The position numbers were made by a program, and so were the translations under genes. Source: an uncultured Caulobacterales bacterium (lineage in GTDB: Bacteria; Pseudomonadota; Alphaproteobacteria; Caulobacterales; Caulobacteraceae). Taken from it: a stretch of 51,441 nt of DNA. The stretch's first letter is position 1. Every line of letters starts with the position of its first letter. The stretch is from the NCBI GenBank assembly GCA_903900155.1, contig CAIUMD010000084.1, positions 1-51,441 on the forward strand. The letters run 5' to 3'. Shown here in pieces: positions 17,780 to 25,261 of the stretch. The notes beneath the pieces were generated by a model, which had not been told where the DNA came from, made no database searches, and was given only the letters and a program-made list of their open reading frames with translations.

Positions 17780-18883
17780 TCAGCGTTTGGCGACGATGCG
17801 GACCAGGTCGCCCTCGCCCAGGAAGCCGGCGCCGTCGACCACCACGCTCTCGCCGGCGGTCAGACCGGTGGCGGCGACGCGGTCGCCGGTGTTGGCCACG
17901 ACGGCGATGCGGCGGAAGCGGACCTTCCTGGCGGCGTCGACCACGAACACGCCGGGGCGGTTCTCGCGGTACAGCACCGAGGCCGACGGCACGACCAGGG
18001 CAGGCTGGTCGCCGGCGTCGATCGTGGCGCGGGCGAACATGCCCGGGCGGAAGTCGCCCATCGACGACAGGGCGATGCGCGCCGTGCCGATGCGGGTCTG
18101 GGCGTTGACCTCCGAGGTGACGATGCGCACGCGGCCGGTCGTCTCGCCCAGCTTCTCGGAATGGACCTTGGCCGGCATGCCGGCCTTCACGGCCGCCAGG
18201 TCGGTCTCGGGCAGGTCGGCGTCCAGCTCCAGGCGGCTGTCGCGGACGATGCGGAACAGCTCCGAACCGGCCGAGACGATCTGGCCCTTGGTGACGCTGC
18301 GGCGGCTGATCAGGCCGCCGACCGGCGCGCGGACCGAGGTCTGGGCCACGCGCGCGGCGGTCTCGCCCCGGGCGGCCTCGGCGGCGGCCAGGTTGGCGGC
18401 GGCCGTGGCCTGGCGGGCGGTGGCGGTGTCGAGGCCGGCTTGGCTGAGATAGCCCTTGGCGTTCAGCTCGCGAGAGCGATTCAGGGCGGCGCTGGCTTCG
18501 GCCAGGGTGGCCTTGGCGCTGGCGACGCTGGCGTCCTGCTGGCGCAGTTGGGCGGCGATCAGGGTGCTGTTCAGCTGGACCAGAACCTGGCCGGCCTGGA
18601 CCACCTGGCCCTCCTCGGCATTGACCGCCACGGCGGTGAGGCCGCCGGTCTCGGCGCCGACCGGCACCTCTTCCCAGGGCGAGATCGTGCCGGTGGCGTT
18701 GATCTGGCGGGCGATCGGCTGGCTGGTCACCGTGACCACGCTGACGGTGGCCGAGGCGGAGGGCGAGGCCTTGGCCTTCTTCGGCTTCTTGTCGCCGCAG
18801 CCTGACAGGGCGATCGCGCTCACGCCCAGGACCAAGACCAGCGCGCTCAAAGTCGGGCGGCGCCCATTGATCCGGTAAAGCAC
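17780..18883 (-). CDS. RND efflux periplasmic adaptor (membrane fusion) lipoprotein
   Basis: 367 residues. It starts with GTG (18883), preceded by GGGGAT. The signal peptide ends in a lipobox ALSGC (Cys about residue 29), so it is a lipoprotein. A biotinyl-lipoyl half motif (GTISPWEEVPVGAETGG) is followed by a coiled-coil hairpin (about 100-190, Ala/Gln-rich), the second lipoyl half (VRAPVGGLISRRSVTKGQ), a beta-barrel domain and a membrane-proximal domain. It bridges the RND transporter to an outer-membrane channel. First gene of the two-gene pump operon. Confidence 0.92.
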   Translation of the reverse strand: MLYRINGRRPTLSALVLVLGVSAIALSGCGDKKPKKAKASPSASATVSVVTVTSQPIARQINATGTISPWEEVPVGAETGGLTAVAVNAEEGQVVQAGQVLVQLNSTLIAAQLRQQDASVASAKATLAEASAALNRSRELNAKGYLSQAGLDTATARQATAAANLAAAEAARGETAARVAQTSVRAPVGGLISRRSVTKGQIVSAGSELFRIVRDSRLELDADLPETDLAAVKAGMPAKVHSEKLGETTGRVRIVTSEVNAQTRIGTARIALSSMGDFRPGMFARATIDAGDQPALVVPSASVLYRENRPGVFVVDAARKVRFRRIAVVANTGDRVAATGLTAGESVVVDGAGFLGEGDLVRIVAKR

Positions 18884-18978
18884 GATTATCCCCAGCGACT
18901 GTTAGAGTCCGACGGACTTCTAGCTGACAAACCCCCGGTCGCTGAGTTAATTTGCCGTAAGACGATAAATGAAATCGA

Positions 18979-19097
18979 GATCCTCTCCCCAGCGGGGGAG
19001 GTGGCGCGAAGCGCCGGAGGGGGTAGTTGTCCTGGCCCGGCTTCTTCCCCCTCCGTCGTCTCTTCGAGCCGACACCTCCCCCGCTAGGGGGAGGATC
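18979..19097. repeat. large intergenic palindrome, family B, copy 1
   Basis: Outer arms of 25 nt (18979-19003 and 19073-19097) match at about 22 positions. An inner pair, CGGAGGGGG and CCCCCTCCG, is also inverted. A related element is at 35013-35143. It fills the gap between the thiolase stop (19105) and the adaptor gene. Confidence 0.8.
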
Positions 19098-19104
19098 TGG
19101 GCCT

Positions 19105-20277
19105 CTACAACCGTTCCACGATCGTCACGTTGGCCAGCCCGCCGCCCTCGCACATGGTCTGCAGGCCGTACCGCGCCCCGCGGTCCTGCATCGCGTGCAC
19201 CAGGGTCGTCATCAGCTTGGCGCCGGACCCGCCCAGCGGGTGGCCCAGCGCGATGGCGCCGCCGTTGACGTTCAGCTTGTCGGGATCGCCGCCGGTGACC
19301 TTCAGCCACGCCGTCGGCACCGAGGCGAAGGCTTCGTTGACCTCGTAGAGATCGATGTCGCCGATCTTCATGCCGGCCCGGTCCAGGGCCTTCAGCGTCG
19401 CCGGGATCGGGGCTTCCAGCATGATCACCGGGTCGTGGCCGATGACCGTCATGCTATGGATCCGCGCCAGCGGTTTCACGCCCAGAGCCTTCAACCCCCG
19501 CTCGTTGACGATCATCACGCCGGCCGCGCCGTCGCAGATTTGGCTGGAGGTGGCGGCGGTGATGCGGCCGTCCTCGGCCAAGAGTTTCACCGCGCCGATC
19601 GACTCCAGGGTGGCGTCCCAGCGGATGCCCTCGTCCGCGTCGTGGCGGGCGGTGGTCCCGTCCTCCAGCGTGACGTCGATCGGCACGATCTCGGCGGCGA
19701 ACTTGCCGCCCTTGGTGGCGGCCATGGCGCGCTGGTGGCTCTTGAGGGCATAGGCGTCCAGCTCGGCGCGGGACAGGTCGTACTTCTTGGCCAGCATCTC
19801 GGCGCCGGTGAACTGGCTGAACTGGATGCCGGGATAGCGGTCCTCGATGCGCGGGCTCTTGTAGGTGCCGAAGCCGTTCTTGTAGGGCAGCTGCGACGAC
19901 AGCCCCATCGGCACGCGGCTCATGCTCTCGACGCCGGCGGCGATGACGATGTCCATGGCGCCCGACATCACGGTGGCGGCGGCGAAGTGGATGGCCTGCT
20001 GCGACGAGCCGCACTGGCGGTCGACCGACGTGCAGGGCACGCTCTCGGGCAGGCTGGAGGCGAGGATGGCGTTGCGGGCGATGTTCAGGCCCTGCTCGCC
20101 GACCTGGCCGACGCAGCCCATGATCACGTCCTCGATCAGGGCCGGATCGGCGCCGGTGCGCGCGACCAGGGCGTCCAGCACCGCGCCGCCCAGATCAGCC
20201 GGATGCCAGCCTGAGACCTTGCCGCCCTTGCGTCCGCCGGCCGTCCGCGCGGCCGCCACGATATAGGCTTCACCCAT
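19105..20277 (-). CDS. acetyl-CoA C-acyltransferase (thiolase)
   Basis: 390 residues. Thiolase-fold enzyme for thiolytic cleavage of 3-ketoacyl-CoA or its reverse. The acyl-accepting Cys is C89 in VDRQCGSSQ, followed by the VNEAFAS motif, GGAIALGHPLGGSGA with the catalytic His, and CEGGGLANV with the second Cys. Degradative thiolases usually have the same boxes, so a beta-oxidation role is more likely than PHB synthesis, but this cannot be settled by eye. ATG 20277 has GGAGG 5 nt upstream; an in-frame GTG immediately before it is less likely. Confidence 0.92.
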   Translation of the reverse strand: MGEAYIVAAARTAGGRKGGKVSGWHPADLGGAVLDALVARTGADPALIEDVIMGCVGQVGEQGLNIARNAILASSLPESVPCTSVDRQCGSSQQAIHFAAATVMSGAMDIVIAAGVESMSRVPMGLSSQLPYKNGFGTYKSPRIEDRYPGIQFSQFTGAEMLAKKYDLSRAELDAYALKSHQRAMAATKGGKFAAEIVPIDVTLEDGTTARHDADEGIRWDATLESIGAVKLLAEDGRITAATSSQICDGAAGVMIVNERGLKALGVKPLARIHSMTVIGHDPVIMLEAPIPATLKALDRAGMKIGDIDLYEVNEAFASVPTAWLKVTGGDPDKLNVNGGAIALGHPLGGSGAKLMTTLVHAMQDRGARYGLQTMCEGGGLANVTIVERL

Positions 20278-20342
20278 CACTTCCTCCTGTCGTTGGAGGA
20301 AGTGAAACAGGCGTTCGAAGGGCTGTCAGCCGTGACGCGGCG

Positions 20343-20768
20343 TCAGGCCGCGCGCCGCTCGCGCGGCGGCCGGTTCACCGACCCCAGGAACAGGGCGATC
20401 ATCACCAGGTAGCTGAAGACCGAACTGGCGATGAAGTACGACCAGGCCCAGATCTTGGCGTCGGCGATGACGGCCACGTGCAGCACGACGTTCATCGCCT
20501 GGAACCCGCAGGCCCACAGGGGCCACCAGCGGTTGGACTTGAGCGCGACATAGAGCAGGGCGGCGAACAGGCCCGCATCGACGATCATCACGCCCTCCTG
20601 CACGCCGAACCGCTGCAGGCCGTTTTGCACCAGGGGCGTGGCGAACCAGGCGATGATCATCGCCAGGGCGCCGGAGCGCTCGGGCCAGTCGCCGCGCCAC
20701 ATCGCCGCGGTCGCCGTGATGACCAGCGCGATCAGGCTCGCCCATTGATAGAGGAAGTGCAGGAACAT
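20343..20768 (-). CDS. small integral membrane protein, unknown
   Basis: 141 residues from ATG 20768, with an alternative TTG at 20804 that would overlap a terminator stem. Four to five hydrophobic helices are visible (about 6-24, 33-50, 60-77, 85-103, 108-127), with a basic tail RPPRERRAA on the probably cytoplasmic side. Conserved-looking Trp/Asn positions (ALKSNRWWPLWACGFQAMNVVLHV) give no family match I can name. It is co-directional with the thiolase, about 65 nt upstream of it. Confidence 0.65.
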   Translation of the reverse strand: MFLHFLYQWASLIALVITATAAMWRGDWPERSGALAMIIAWFATPLVQNGLQRFGVQEGVMIVDAGLFAALLYVALKSNRWWPLWACGFQAMNVVLHVAVIADAKIWAWSYFIASSVFSYLVMIALFLGSVNRPPRERRAA

Positions 20769-20804
20769 CGCGGGCAGCTTGCCGGGGGCGAGGCCCGAAA
20801 GCAA

Positions 20805-20831
20805 CGGCCCTCCGGCGACGCCGGAGGGCCG
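20805..20831 (-). terminator. hairpin terminator after the 123-residue gene
   Basis: A 12-bp perfect stem CGGCCCTCCGGC with a 3-nt loop, 28 nt beyond the stop of the gene at 20859-21230. On the minus strand it is followed by TTGCTTT. Strong stem, weak U-tract. Confidence 0.6.
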
Positions 20832-20858
20832 AGGATCGATCTTTTGACCGACGGTCTT

Positions 20859-21230
20859 TTAGGCGGCGTTGCGGTTGTCGGCCGCCAGGGTGAACACGCC
20901 CGTCGGGACGCCGGGCTTGTCTTCCGGACCCTGCTTGTAGCCGCCGTCGCCGAACGACACGGCCGCCAGGCCCATGTCGCGCTGGGCGGTGGTCAGGTGG
21001 CGGTGAGTGGTGACGATGCCTTCGCGGGCCGCGCCCAGCGCGCCGATGGTCTGGATCGTGGTCATCAGGGCTTCCTGGCCGATCATGGCCGAGAGGTTGG
21101 CTTGCTGGCGCTGTTCGGGGATCAGGCCGGCCAGGGCGGCGGTGCTGGCGATGGCGGCGTCGATCGCGCGCTCGGCGGCGAACAGGGCTTCGGCGACGGT
21201 TTCGGCGGCCAGGCGACGTTGCTTGAGCAT
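20859..21230 (-). CDS. conserved-looking small protein, unknown
   Basis: 123 residues. The first 60 are Ala-rich and strongly helical (AETVAEALFAAERAIDAAIASTAALAGLIPEQ, written here only to show the pattern in parts), followed by a Thr/Gly-rich section and a C-terminal segment with FGDGGYKQGPEDKPG. No signal peptide, no membrane segment. High third-position GC and a purine-rich GAGAGAAG before ATG 21230 support it being real. The helical first half could pack as a bundle, somewhat like phasin-type or structural proteins, but I cannot assign it. It lies directly after the disturbed LuxR/116-residue cluster. Confidence 0.6.
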   Translation of the reverse strand: MLKQRRLAAETVAEALFAAERAIDAAIASTAALAGLIPEQRQQANLSAMIGQEALMTTIQTIGALGAAREGIVTTHRHLTTAQRDMGLAAVSFGDGGYKQGPEDKPGVPTGVFTLAADNRNAA

Positions 21231-21314
21231 AGCTTCTCTCCTCGCGCCGGAACGGTCCGTCGGCGCGTCATGGATTGTTTGGTTGTCGGGAGGCTCGAGC
21301 CCGAGGGCGGGCTC

Positions 21315-22121
21315 TTAAGGGTGGGCGAGGCCTTCGAGGGCGTGGAGCCCCGCCAGGATCGAGCCGAACGCAAAGGCGGTCACGATCATCACGGCGACGA
21401 TGAAGGCCAGTCGGAGCGGGACGCTCAGCTCATTGGGTCGTCCTCCTCCAAGTCCTGAGACAAGAAGTCGGAGTCCGTCAGGAACGTCTCGTCCATCACC
21501 GCGCTGGCGATACACAGGATCTCGCGCATCACCAGTTCGTTCGGCTTGAACGAAGCCTGCTTGCGCGTGGCCGCCACCAGGTCCGGCACCATGGACGCCG
21601 CGGTCGGGGTGACCGCCAGGTTCATGAGCTGGCGCTCGAGCTCGCTCCACGTGAGCGGGGGCATAAGCTCGGCGGAATTCAGCCTCGGCCACGTGTCCTG
21701 GAAGCTCGACACTTCCTGGCGCAGGTGAGCGGCTCGGCCGATCGCGTCCTTCTGGTGGGGGGTCAACTCGTTCACTGGGAACTCCTTCCTCAATGAGGTC
21801 AGCTGACCGTGAGGAGGGAGGATCGCCTAGCCGGGCCGCGTCGGACCCTGACGCGATCGGAGGGGGGGTATGGGTCGTCGGAGGGGGGGCATGCGCCCTA
21901 TCAAAAACCCGGCGCGCGGCGTCGTAGCGGTCCGCCGCGCCCAGGCGCTTGCGGGCCTTGTCCAGGTGCCAGTCGACGGTGTGCTTGGAGAGCCCCAGCT
22001 CGCGGGCGATCTCCTTGGAGCTCATGTGGCGATCGACGAGTCGAAGGCATTCGCGCTCACGCTCGGTGAGGCGGTCGAGACCTATGGCCTCGTCAGACAG
22101 GGTAGGGTCGCCCTTATCCAT
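21315..22121 (-). CDS. LuxR-type HTH protein; only the first third looks coding
   Basis: From ATG 22121 the frame is open for 268 codons. Residues about 15-75 are a clear LuxR/GerE HTH (LTERERECLRLVDRHMSSKE, then IARELGLSKHTVDWHLDKAR and RKRLGA). After about residue 85 two CCCCCCC runs encode PPP stretches (plus-strand G7 at 21862-21868 and 21883-21889). Beyond about 21795 the frame has low third-position GC and overlaps a better-looking gene in another frame (21425-21775). One extra C in either run would end this protein at TGA 21801-21799, just before that gene. The long extension is therefore probably not the native C-terminus, although its last 35 residues happen to read a real-looking membrane helix. 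The HTH is sure; the end is not. Confidence 0.55.
   Translation of the reverse strand: MDKGDPTLSDEAIGLDRLTERERECLRLVDRHMSSKEIARELGLSKHTVDWHLDKARKRLGAADRYDAARRVFDRAHAPPPTTHTPPPIASGSDAARLGDPPSSRSADLIEEGVPSERVDPPPEGRDRPSRSPAPGSVELPGHVAEAEFRRAYAPAHVERARAPAHEPGGHPDRGVHGAGPGGGHAQAGFVQAERTGDARDPVYRQRGDGRDVPDGLRLLVSGLGGGRPNELSVPLRLAFIVAVMIVTAFAFGSILAGLHALEGLAHP
21423..21432. repeat. 5-bp tandem duplication GCTCA-GCTCA
   Basis: On the minus strand it reads TGAGC-TGAGC and creates the in-frame TGA that ends the 116-residue gene. Removing one unit joins that gene in frame to a hydrophobic tail ending at 21315. Confidence 0.8.
21425..21775 (-). CDS. 116-residue protein, unknown; probably frameshift-truncated membrane-anchored protein
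   Basis: GTG start at 21775 with a strong AAGGAG 6 nt upstream. Third codon positions are almost all G or C, unlike the competing LuxR frame. It begins MNELTPHQKDAIGRAA and ends DLEEDDPMS. No known family recognised; it is mixed helical with an acidic C-terminus. The stop arises within a 5-bp tandem repeat (21423-21432). With one repeat unit the frame would continue for 35 residues (VPLRLAFIVAVMIVTAFAFG, then SILAGLHALEGL) that form one membrane helix and keep high third-position GC. So this is likely a recent or switchable frameshift of a 151-residue C-terminally anchored protein. Confidence 0.65.
   Translation of the reverse strand: MNELTPHQKDAIGRAAHLRQEVSSFQDTWPRLNSAELMPPLTWSELERQLMNLAVTPTAASMVPDLVAATRKQASFKPNELVMREILCIASAVMDETFLTDSDFLSQDLEEDDPMS
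21861..21889. repeat. two G7 tracts in a 20-bp direct repeat
   Basis: TCGGAGGGGGGG occurs twice, followed by TATG and CATG, in the linker of the LuxR-type gene. Homopolymers of this length are slippage-prone, and a one-base change alters where the LuxR frame ends. Confidence 0.8.
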
Positions 22122-22189
22122 CGCGCAGAACCTTATGCGAACGCGCGCCGCCGACAAGCCGCCGGAACATTAAACCTTTGCTATTATGG

Positions 22190-23242
22190 TTACGGCAGGT
22201 CGCCTGTTGCGAGCTGCGAGGACACCTTCCACAGATCAACGCCGCCTTCCGAGGCATGGGTGTCGATCTCGGCCAGCTCTTCAACGGTAAACGACAGGGT
22301 GTTCAGCGCGGCCAGAGAGTCCTCCAGCTGGGCCACCGTGCGGGCGCCGATCAGGGCCGAGGTGACGCGCGGATCGCGCAGCACCCACGACAGCGCCAGC
22401 TGGGCCAGGGTCTGGCCGCGGCGCTTGGCGATGGCGTCCAGCGCCCGGATGCGGGCGATGTTGTCCTGCGTCAGCAGGTGACCGCCGAACGAGCCGCCCT
22501 TGGCCGCGCGGGAGTCGACCGGCGCGCCGTTCAGGTACTTGCTGGTCAGCATCCCTTGCGCCAGCGGCGAAAAGGCGATGCAGCCGACGCCCAGGGTCTC
22601 CAGGGTGTCGAGCAACTCGTCCTCGATCCAGCGATTGACCATCGAATAGGACGGCTGGTGGATCAGCAGCGGCACGCCCTCGCTCTTGAGGATGGCGTGG
22701 GCCTGGCGGGTCAGCTCGGGAGAATACGAAGAGACGCCCACGTACAGCGCCTTGCCCTGCCGGTGCAGGTGAGCCAGGGCGCCCATGGTCTCCTCCAGCG
22801 GCGTCGTCGGATCGACGCGGTGCGAGTAGAAGATGTCGACATAGTCGACGCCCATGCGTTTCAGGCTCTGGTCGCAGCTGGCGATCAGGTACTTGCGCGA
22901 GCCGCCGATGCCGCCATAGGGGCCCGGCCACATGTCCCAGCCGGCCTTGGTCGAGATCACCAGCTCGTCGCGGTGGGCCTTGAAGTCGCCGTTCAGGACC
23001 TTGCCGAAGTTCTCCTCCGCCGAGCCGTAGGGCGGGCCGTAGTTGTTGGCCAGGTCGAAGTGGGTGACCCCCAGGTCGAACGCCCGGCGCAGGATGGCGC
23101 GACCGGTCTCGAACACGTCGGCCCCGCCGAAGTTCTGCCACAGGCCCAGCGAGATGGCCGGCAAGTCCAGGCCGCTGCGGCCCGTGCGGCGATAGGGCAT
23201 CGACGAATAGCGGTCGGCGGCGGCGACATAGGGAGCTTGCAC
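22190..23242 (-). CDS. yghZ: aldo-keto reductase, YghZ/Gpr type
   Basis: 350 residues, TIM-barrel NADPH oxidoreductase. The sequence tracks E. coli YghZ (L-glyceraldehyde-3-phosphate reductase, AKR14) nearly end to end, with LGLWQNFG, FDLANNYGPPYGSAEENFG, MWPGPYG and YSHRVD segments. The catalytic tetrad is D63, Y68, K99 and H141. GTG 23242 is chosen because the E. coli protein has a similar short N-terminal lead before the first strand and TAGGA lies 9 nt upstream. A longer open frame upstream overlaps the GH5 gene. It starts 26 nt after the GH5 stop, so probably the same operon, where it may reduce or detoxify sugar-derived aldehydes (inference). Confidence 0.9.
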   Translation of the reverse strand: MQAPYVAAADRYSSMPYRRTGRSGLDLPAISLGLWQNFGGADVFETGRAILRRAFDLGVTHFDLANNYGPPYGSAEENFGKVLNGDFKAHRDELVISTKAGWDMWPGPYGGIGGSRKYLIASCDQSLKRMGVDYVDIFYSHRVDPTTPLEETMGALAHLHRQGKALYVGVSSYSPELTRQAHAILKSEGVPLLIHQPSYSMVNRWIEDELLDTLETLGVGCIAFSPLAQGMLTSKYLNGAPVDSRAAKGGSFGGHLLTQDNIARIRALDAIAKRRGQTLAQLALSWVLRDPRVTSALIGARTVAQLEDSLAALNTLSFTVEELAEIDTHASEGGVDLWKVSSQLATGDLP

Positions 23243-23267
23243 GGGAGCGGTCCTACTTCTTCTTAGA

Positions 23268-24272
23268 TCAAGGTTTTTGGGGGAGCAGAGCGTCGTGGAT
23301 GGGGGCGTTCCAGGCGTCGGCCTTGATGTCGTAGACGACGAAGTCGCTGTCGAACTGCCAGTAGGCCCAGGCGAAGCCATGGCGCTCGGCCGAGCGGGCG
23401 ACGGCCTTGGTGTAGGCGATGCGCGAGTCCAGCGGACCTTTGTCGTAGGCCCCGAACTCGCCCAGCAGCACCGGTCGGCCCTCGGCCTTGGCCCAGGCGA
23501 CGACCGTGTCGAAATCCTTGTCGATGCGGGCGCGCTCGTCCGCCGCGCCCCAGCTGACGCCGACCGGCGGAACCGGGCTGGCCCACGACGCGCCCTGGTG
23601 GGTGAACGGGAACGGATCGTAGTAGTGGAAGGTCACGATCAGGTGACGATCGGCCTTGGGCAGCTTCAGCTCCGAGAGGCGATGCAGGCTGTTCCAGTGG
23701 GTTGGGCCGACGATGACGTTGCGGGTCGGATTGGTCGGGCGGATCGCCGCCAGCAGGTCCGGGATCCAGTCGTTCCAGATGGGGTCCATGGCCCGGTTCG
23801 GCTCGTTCAGCAGCTCGAACACCACCTGGTCGGGCGCAGCCTTGTAGCGCTGCGCGATCTGGCGCCAGAAGCTCGTGAGCTTGGGCTTGCAGGCGGCCAG
23901 GTCGTCCTGGCAGGCGTTGAAGTCGTGCTCGTCCAGGATGACCGTCAGCCTGGCGGCCAGGGCCTCCTTCACCACCTTGTCCAGCGTCGCCAGCCACTGC
24001 GGATCCAGCCGGCCCTCGGCGTCCATGTGGGCGAAGGCGTGCAGGTTGACCCGCACGGTGTCGAAGCCGCCGGCCTTGATGGTCTTGAAGTGGCGATCCA
24101 GCTGGAAGCGGGCCTTGGCGGGGTCCTTCCACAGCGGATCGTAGCCGATGATGTTGACGCCGCGCTTCATGCTCGCGACCTGCGCCTCGGGCGAGATTTC
24201 GCGGGCGGCGGCGGGCAGGGCCAGAAGGGCGGCGAGCGCGCCCATGGCGAGGACTTTGCGGATCGAGACCAT
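23268..24272 (-). CDS. GH5 endo-beta-1,4-glucanase (cellulase/xyloglucanase candidate)
   Basis: 334 residues with a Sec signal peptide (MVSIRKVLAMGALAALLALP, cleavage near AAA-RE). GH5 TIM barrel: acid/base E157 in LLNEPN and nucleophile E272 in LLGEFG, with HYYDPFPFTHQG between them. It would cut beta-1,4-glucan backbones, plausibly of xyloglucan given the neighbours. ATG 24272 has GGGAG 8 nt upstream. An operator-like palindrome (24309-24322) lies about 37 nt before the start, so it is probably controlled with the rest of the locus. An upstream in-frame start at 24341 would run through that operator and is rejected. Confidence 0.92.
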   Translation of the reverse strand: MVSIRKVLAMGALAALLALPAAAREISPEAQVASMKRGVNIIGYDPLWKDPAKARFQLDRHFKTIKAGGFDTVRVNLHAFAHMDAEGRLDPQWLATLDKVVKEALAARLTVILDEHDFNACQDDLAACKPKLTSFWRQIAQRYKAAPDQVVFELLNEPNRAMDPIWNDWIPDLLAAIRPTNPTRNVIVGPTHWNSLHRLSELKLPKADRHLIVTFHYYDPFPFTHQGASWASPVPPVGVSWGAADERARIDKDFDTVVAWAKAEGRPVLLGEFGAYDKGPLDSRIAYTKAVARSAERHGFAWAYWQFDSDFVVYDIKADAWNAPIHDALLPQKP

Positions 24273-24308
24273 GGCGAGCTCCCTTGGACGGCTCTGACGG
24301 CCGTTGCG

Positions 24309-24322
24309 TGACAACGTTGTCA
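24309..24322. promoter_or_regulatory. operator-like palindrome upstream of GH5
   Basis: TGACAACGTTGTCA is a perfect 14-bp palindrome with a central CG, the usual form of LacI-family operators. On the minus strand it contains TTGACA, a possible -35. The same core recurs at 46872-46885. Confidence 0.7.
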
Positions 24323-24351
24323 ATTTTGGTCCGAAAAGCAAGCGCCCGATG

Positions 24352-25080
24352 TCAGGCTTCGCGTCGGGCCGCTTCGCTTTCGGTGGACGGCGAGGCCGCG
24401 CGGATCAGCTCCAGCACGTCGACGATGATCTCGCGCATGGCCGCCGAGGCCTTGTCGGCGTCGCGGGTGATGATCGCCTCGGCCACGTCCTCGTGCGAGG
24501 GGATCGAGGCGGTGCGGCCCTTGATGCGGTTGGTGAAGCGGATCGAGATGCGCAGGGCCGTGTTCACCAGCTCGTGCAGCTCGCGATAGAACGGGTTCTT
24601 GGTCGCGCTGAGGATGGCGATGTGGAAGGCGATGTCGGCGGTCAGGGGGTCGTCCTCGCCCTGGGCGGCGGCCTTCATCCGGCGCAGGCCCTTGCGGATC
24701 TCCTCCAGCCCCGCCTCGTCGGCGTTGCGGGCGGCCAGGGCCGCGGCGGCCGGTTCGATGCCCAGACGCATCTCGGTGAAGTCGGCCAGCAGGCGTAAGG
24801 AGAACTTGCGCTCCAGCAGCCAGCGCAGAACGTCCGGATCCAGCATGTTCCACTCGGCTTCCGGCTCGACCACGGTGCCGTGGCGCGGACGGGCGCTGAG
24901 CAGGCCCTTGGCGGTCAGCATCTTGACCGCCTCGCGGGTGACGGTGCGGCTGGCGCCGAACTGCTTGGACAGTTCACCCTCGGTCGGGAAACCCACGTCG
25001 GCATATTCGCCGGTCACGATGGCCTGACCAAGTTGCTCGACCAGACCGTAGGTCAAACTCAGGCCGGGCTGGGTGCGCAT
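24352..25080 (-). CDS. GntR/FadR-family regulator (DgoR-like)
   Basis: 242 residues. The N-terminal winged HTH (LGQAIVTGEY, FPTEGELSKQFGASRTVTRE, AVKMLTAKGLL) is followed by a C-terminal all-helical FCD domain. FCD metal-ligand-type residues are visible (D in RLGIEPAAA context, H in DIAFHIAIL, H in IPSHEDV). In E. coli the dgo galactonate operon is controlled by a FadR-type protein, and here the gene lies next to dgoA/dgoK, so sensing of galactonate or KDGal is a reasonable guess. ATG 25080 fits the HTH; the frame open to 25194 lacks support. A FadR-like site TTTGT-N3-ACAAA is at 46827-46839. Confidence 0.88.
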   Translation of the reverse strand: MRTQPGLSLTYGLVEQLGQAIVTGEYADVGFPTEGELSKQFGASRTVTREAVKMLTAKGLLSARPRHGTVVEPEAEWNMLDPDVLRWLLERKFSLRLLADFTEMRLGIEPAAAALAARNADEAGLEEIRKGLRRMKAAAQGEDDPLTADIAFHIAILSATKNPFYRELHELVNTALRISIRFTNRIKGRTASIPSHEDVAEAIITRDADKASAAMREIIVDVLELIRAASPSTESEAARREA

Positions 25081-25224
25081 CGGCGGATCTTCTTTCCTGC
25101 GGCGGGACACTGGTCGCCGCTGTCTAACTTGATTTGCTCCGCCCGCGAACGGAGCGGTTGAGCTGAATACAGCCGCGCACGCCGCGTTCGGCAAGAGCGT
25201 TCAGGTCGGAGGTCAGACCAAAAC

Positions 25225-25256
25225 GAAAAAATGGGCGACCGGGGTAGGTCGCCCAT
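25225..25256 (-). terminator. terminator of the galactose/galactonate operon
   Basis: A 10-bp stem ATGGGCGACC/GGTCGCCCAT with a 6-nt loop. On the minus strand it is followed by TTTTTTCGTTTTGG. It lies 6 nt beyond the symporter stop and separates the operon from the FadR-type gene. Confidence 0.85.
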
Positions 25257-25261
25257 CTGTC

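Noticed and set aside
15631..18108. 825-codon open frame opposite the RND genes
   Set aside because: It is antisense to two well-recognised genes, spans their junction and has low-complexity H/D/G/R content.
20326..20745. Alternative 139-codon frame over the membrane protein
   Set aside because: Arg/Gly-rich shadow; the other frame gives clear membrane helices.
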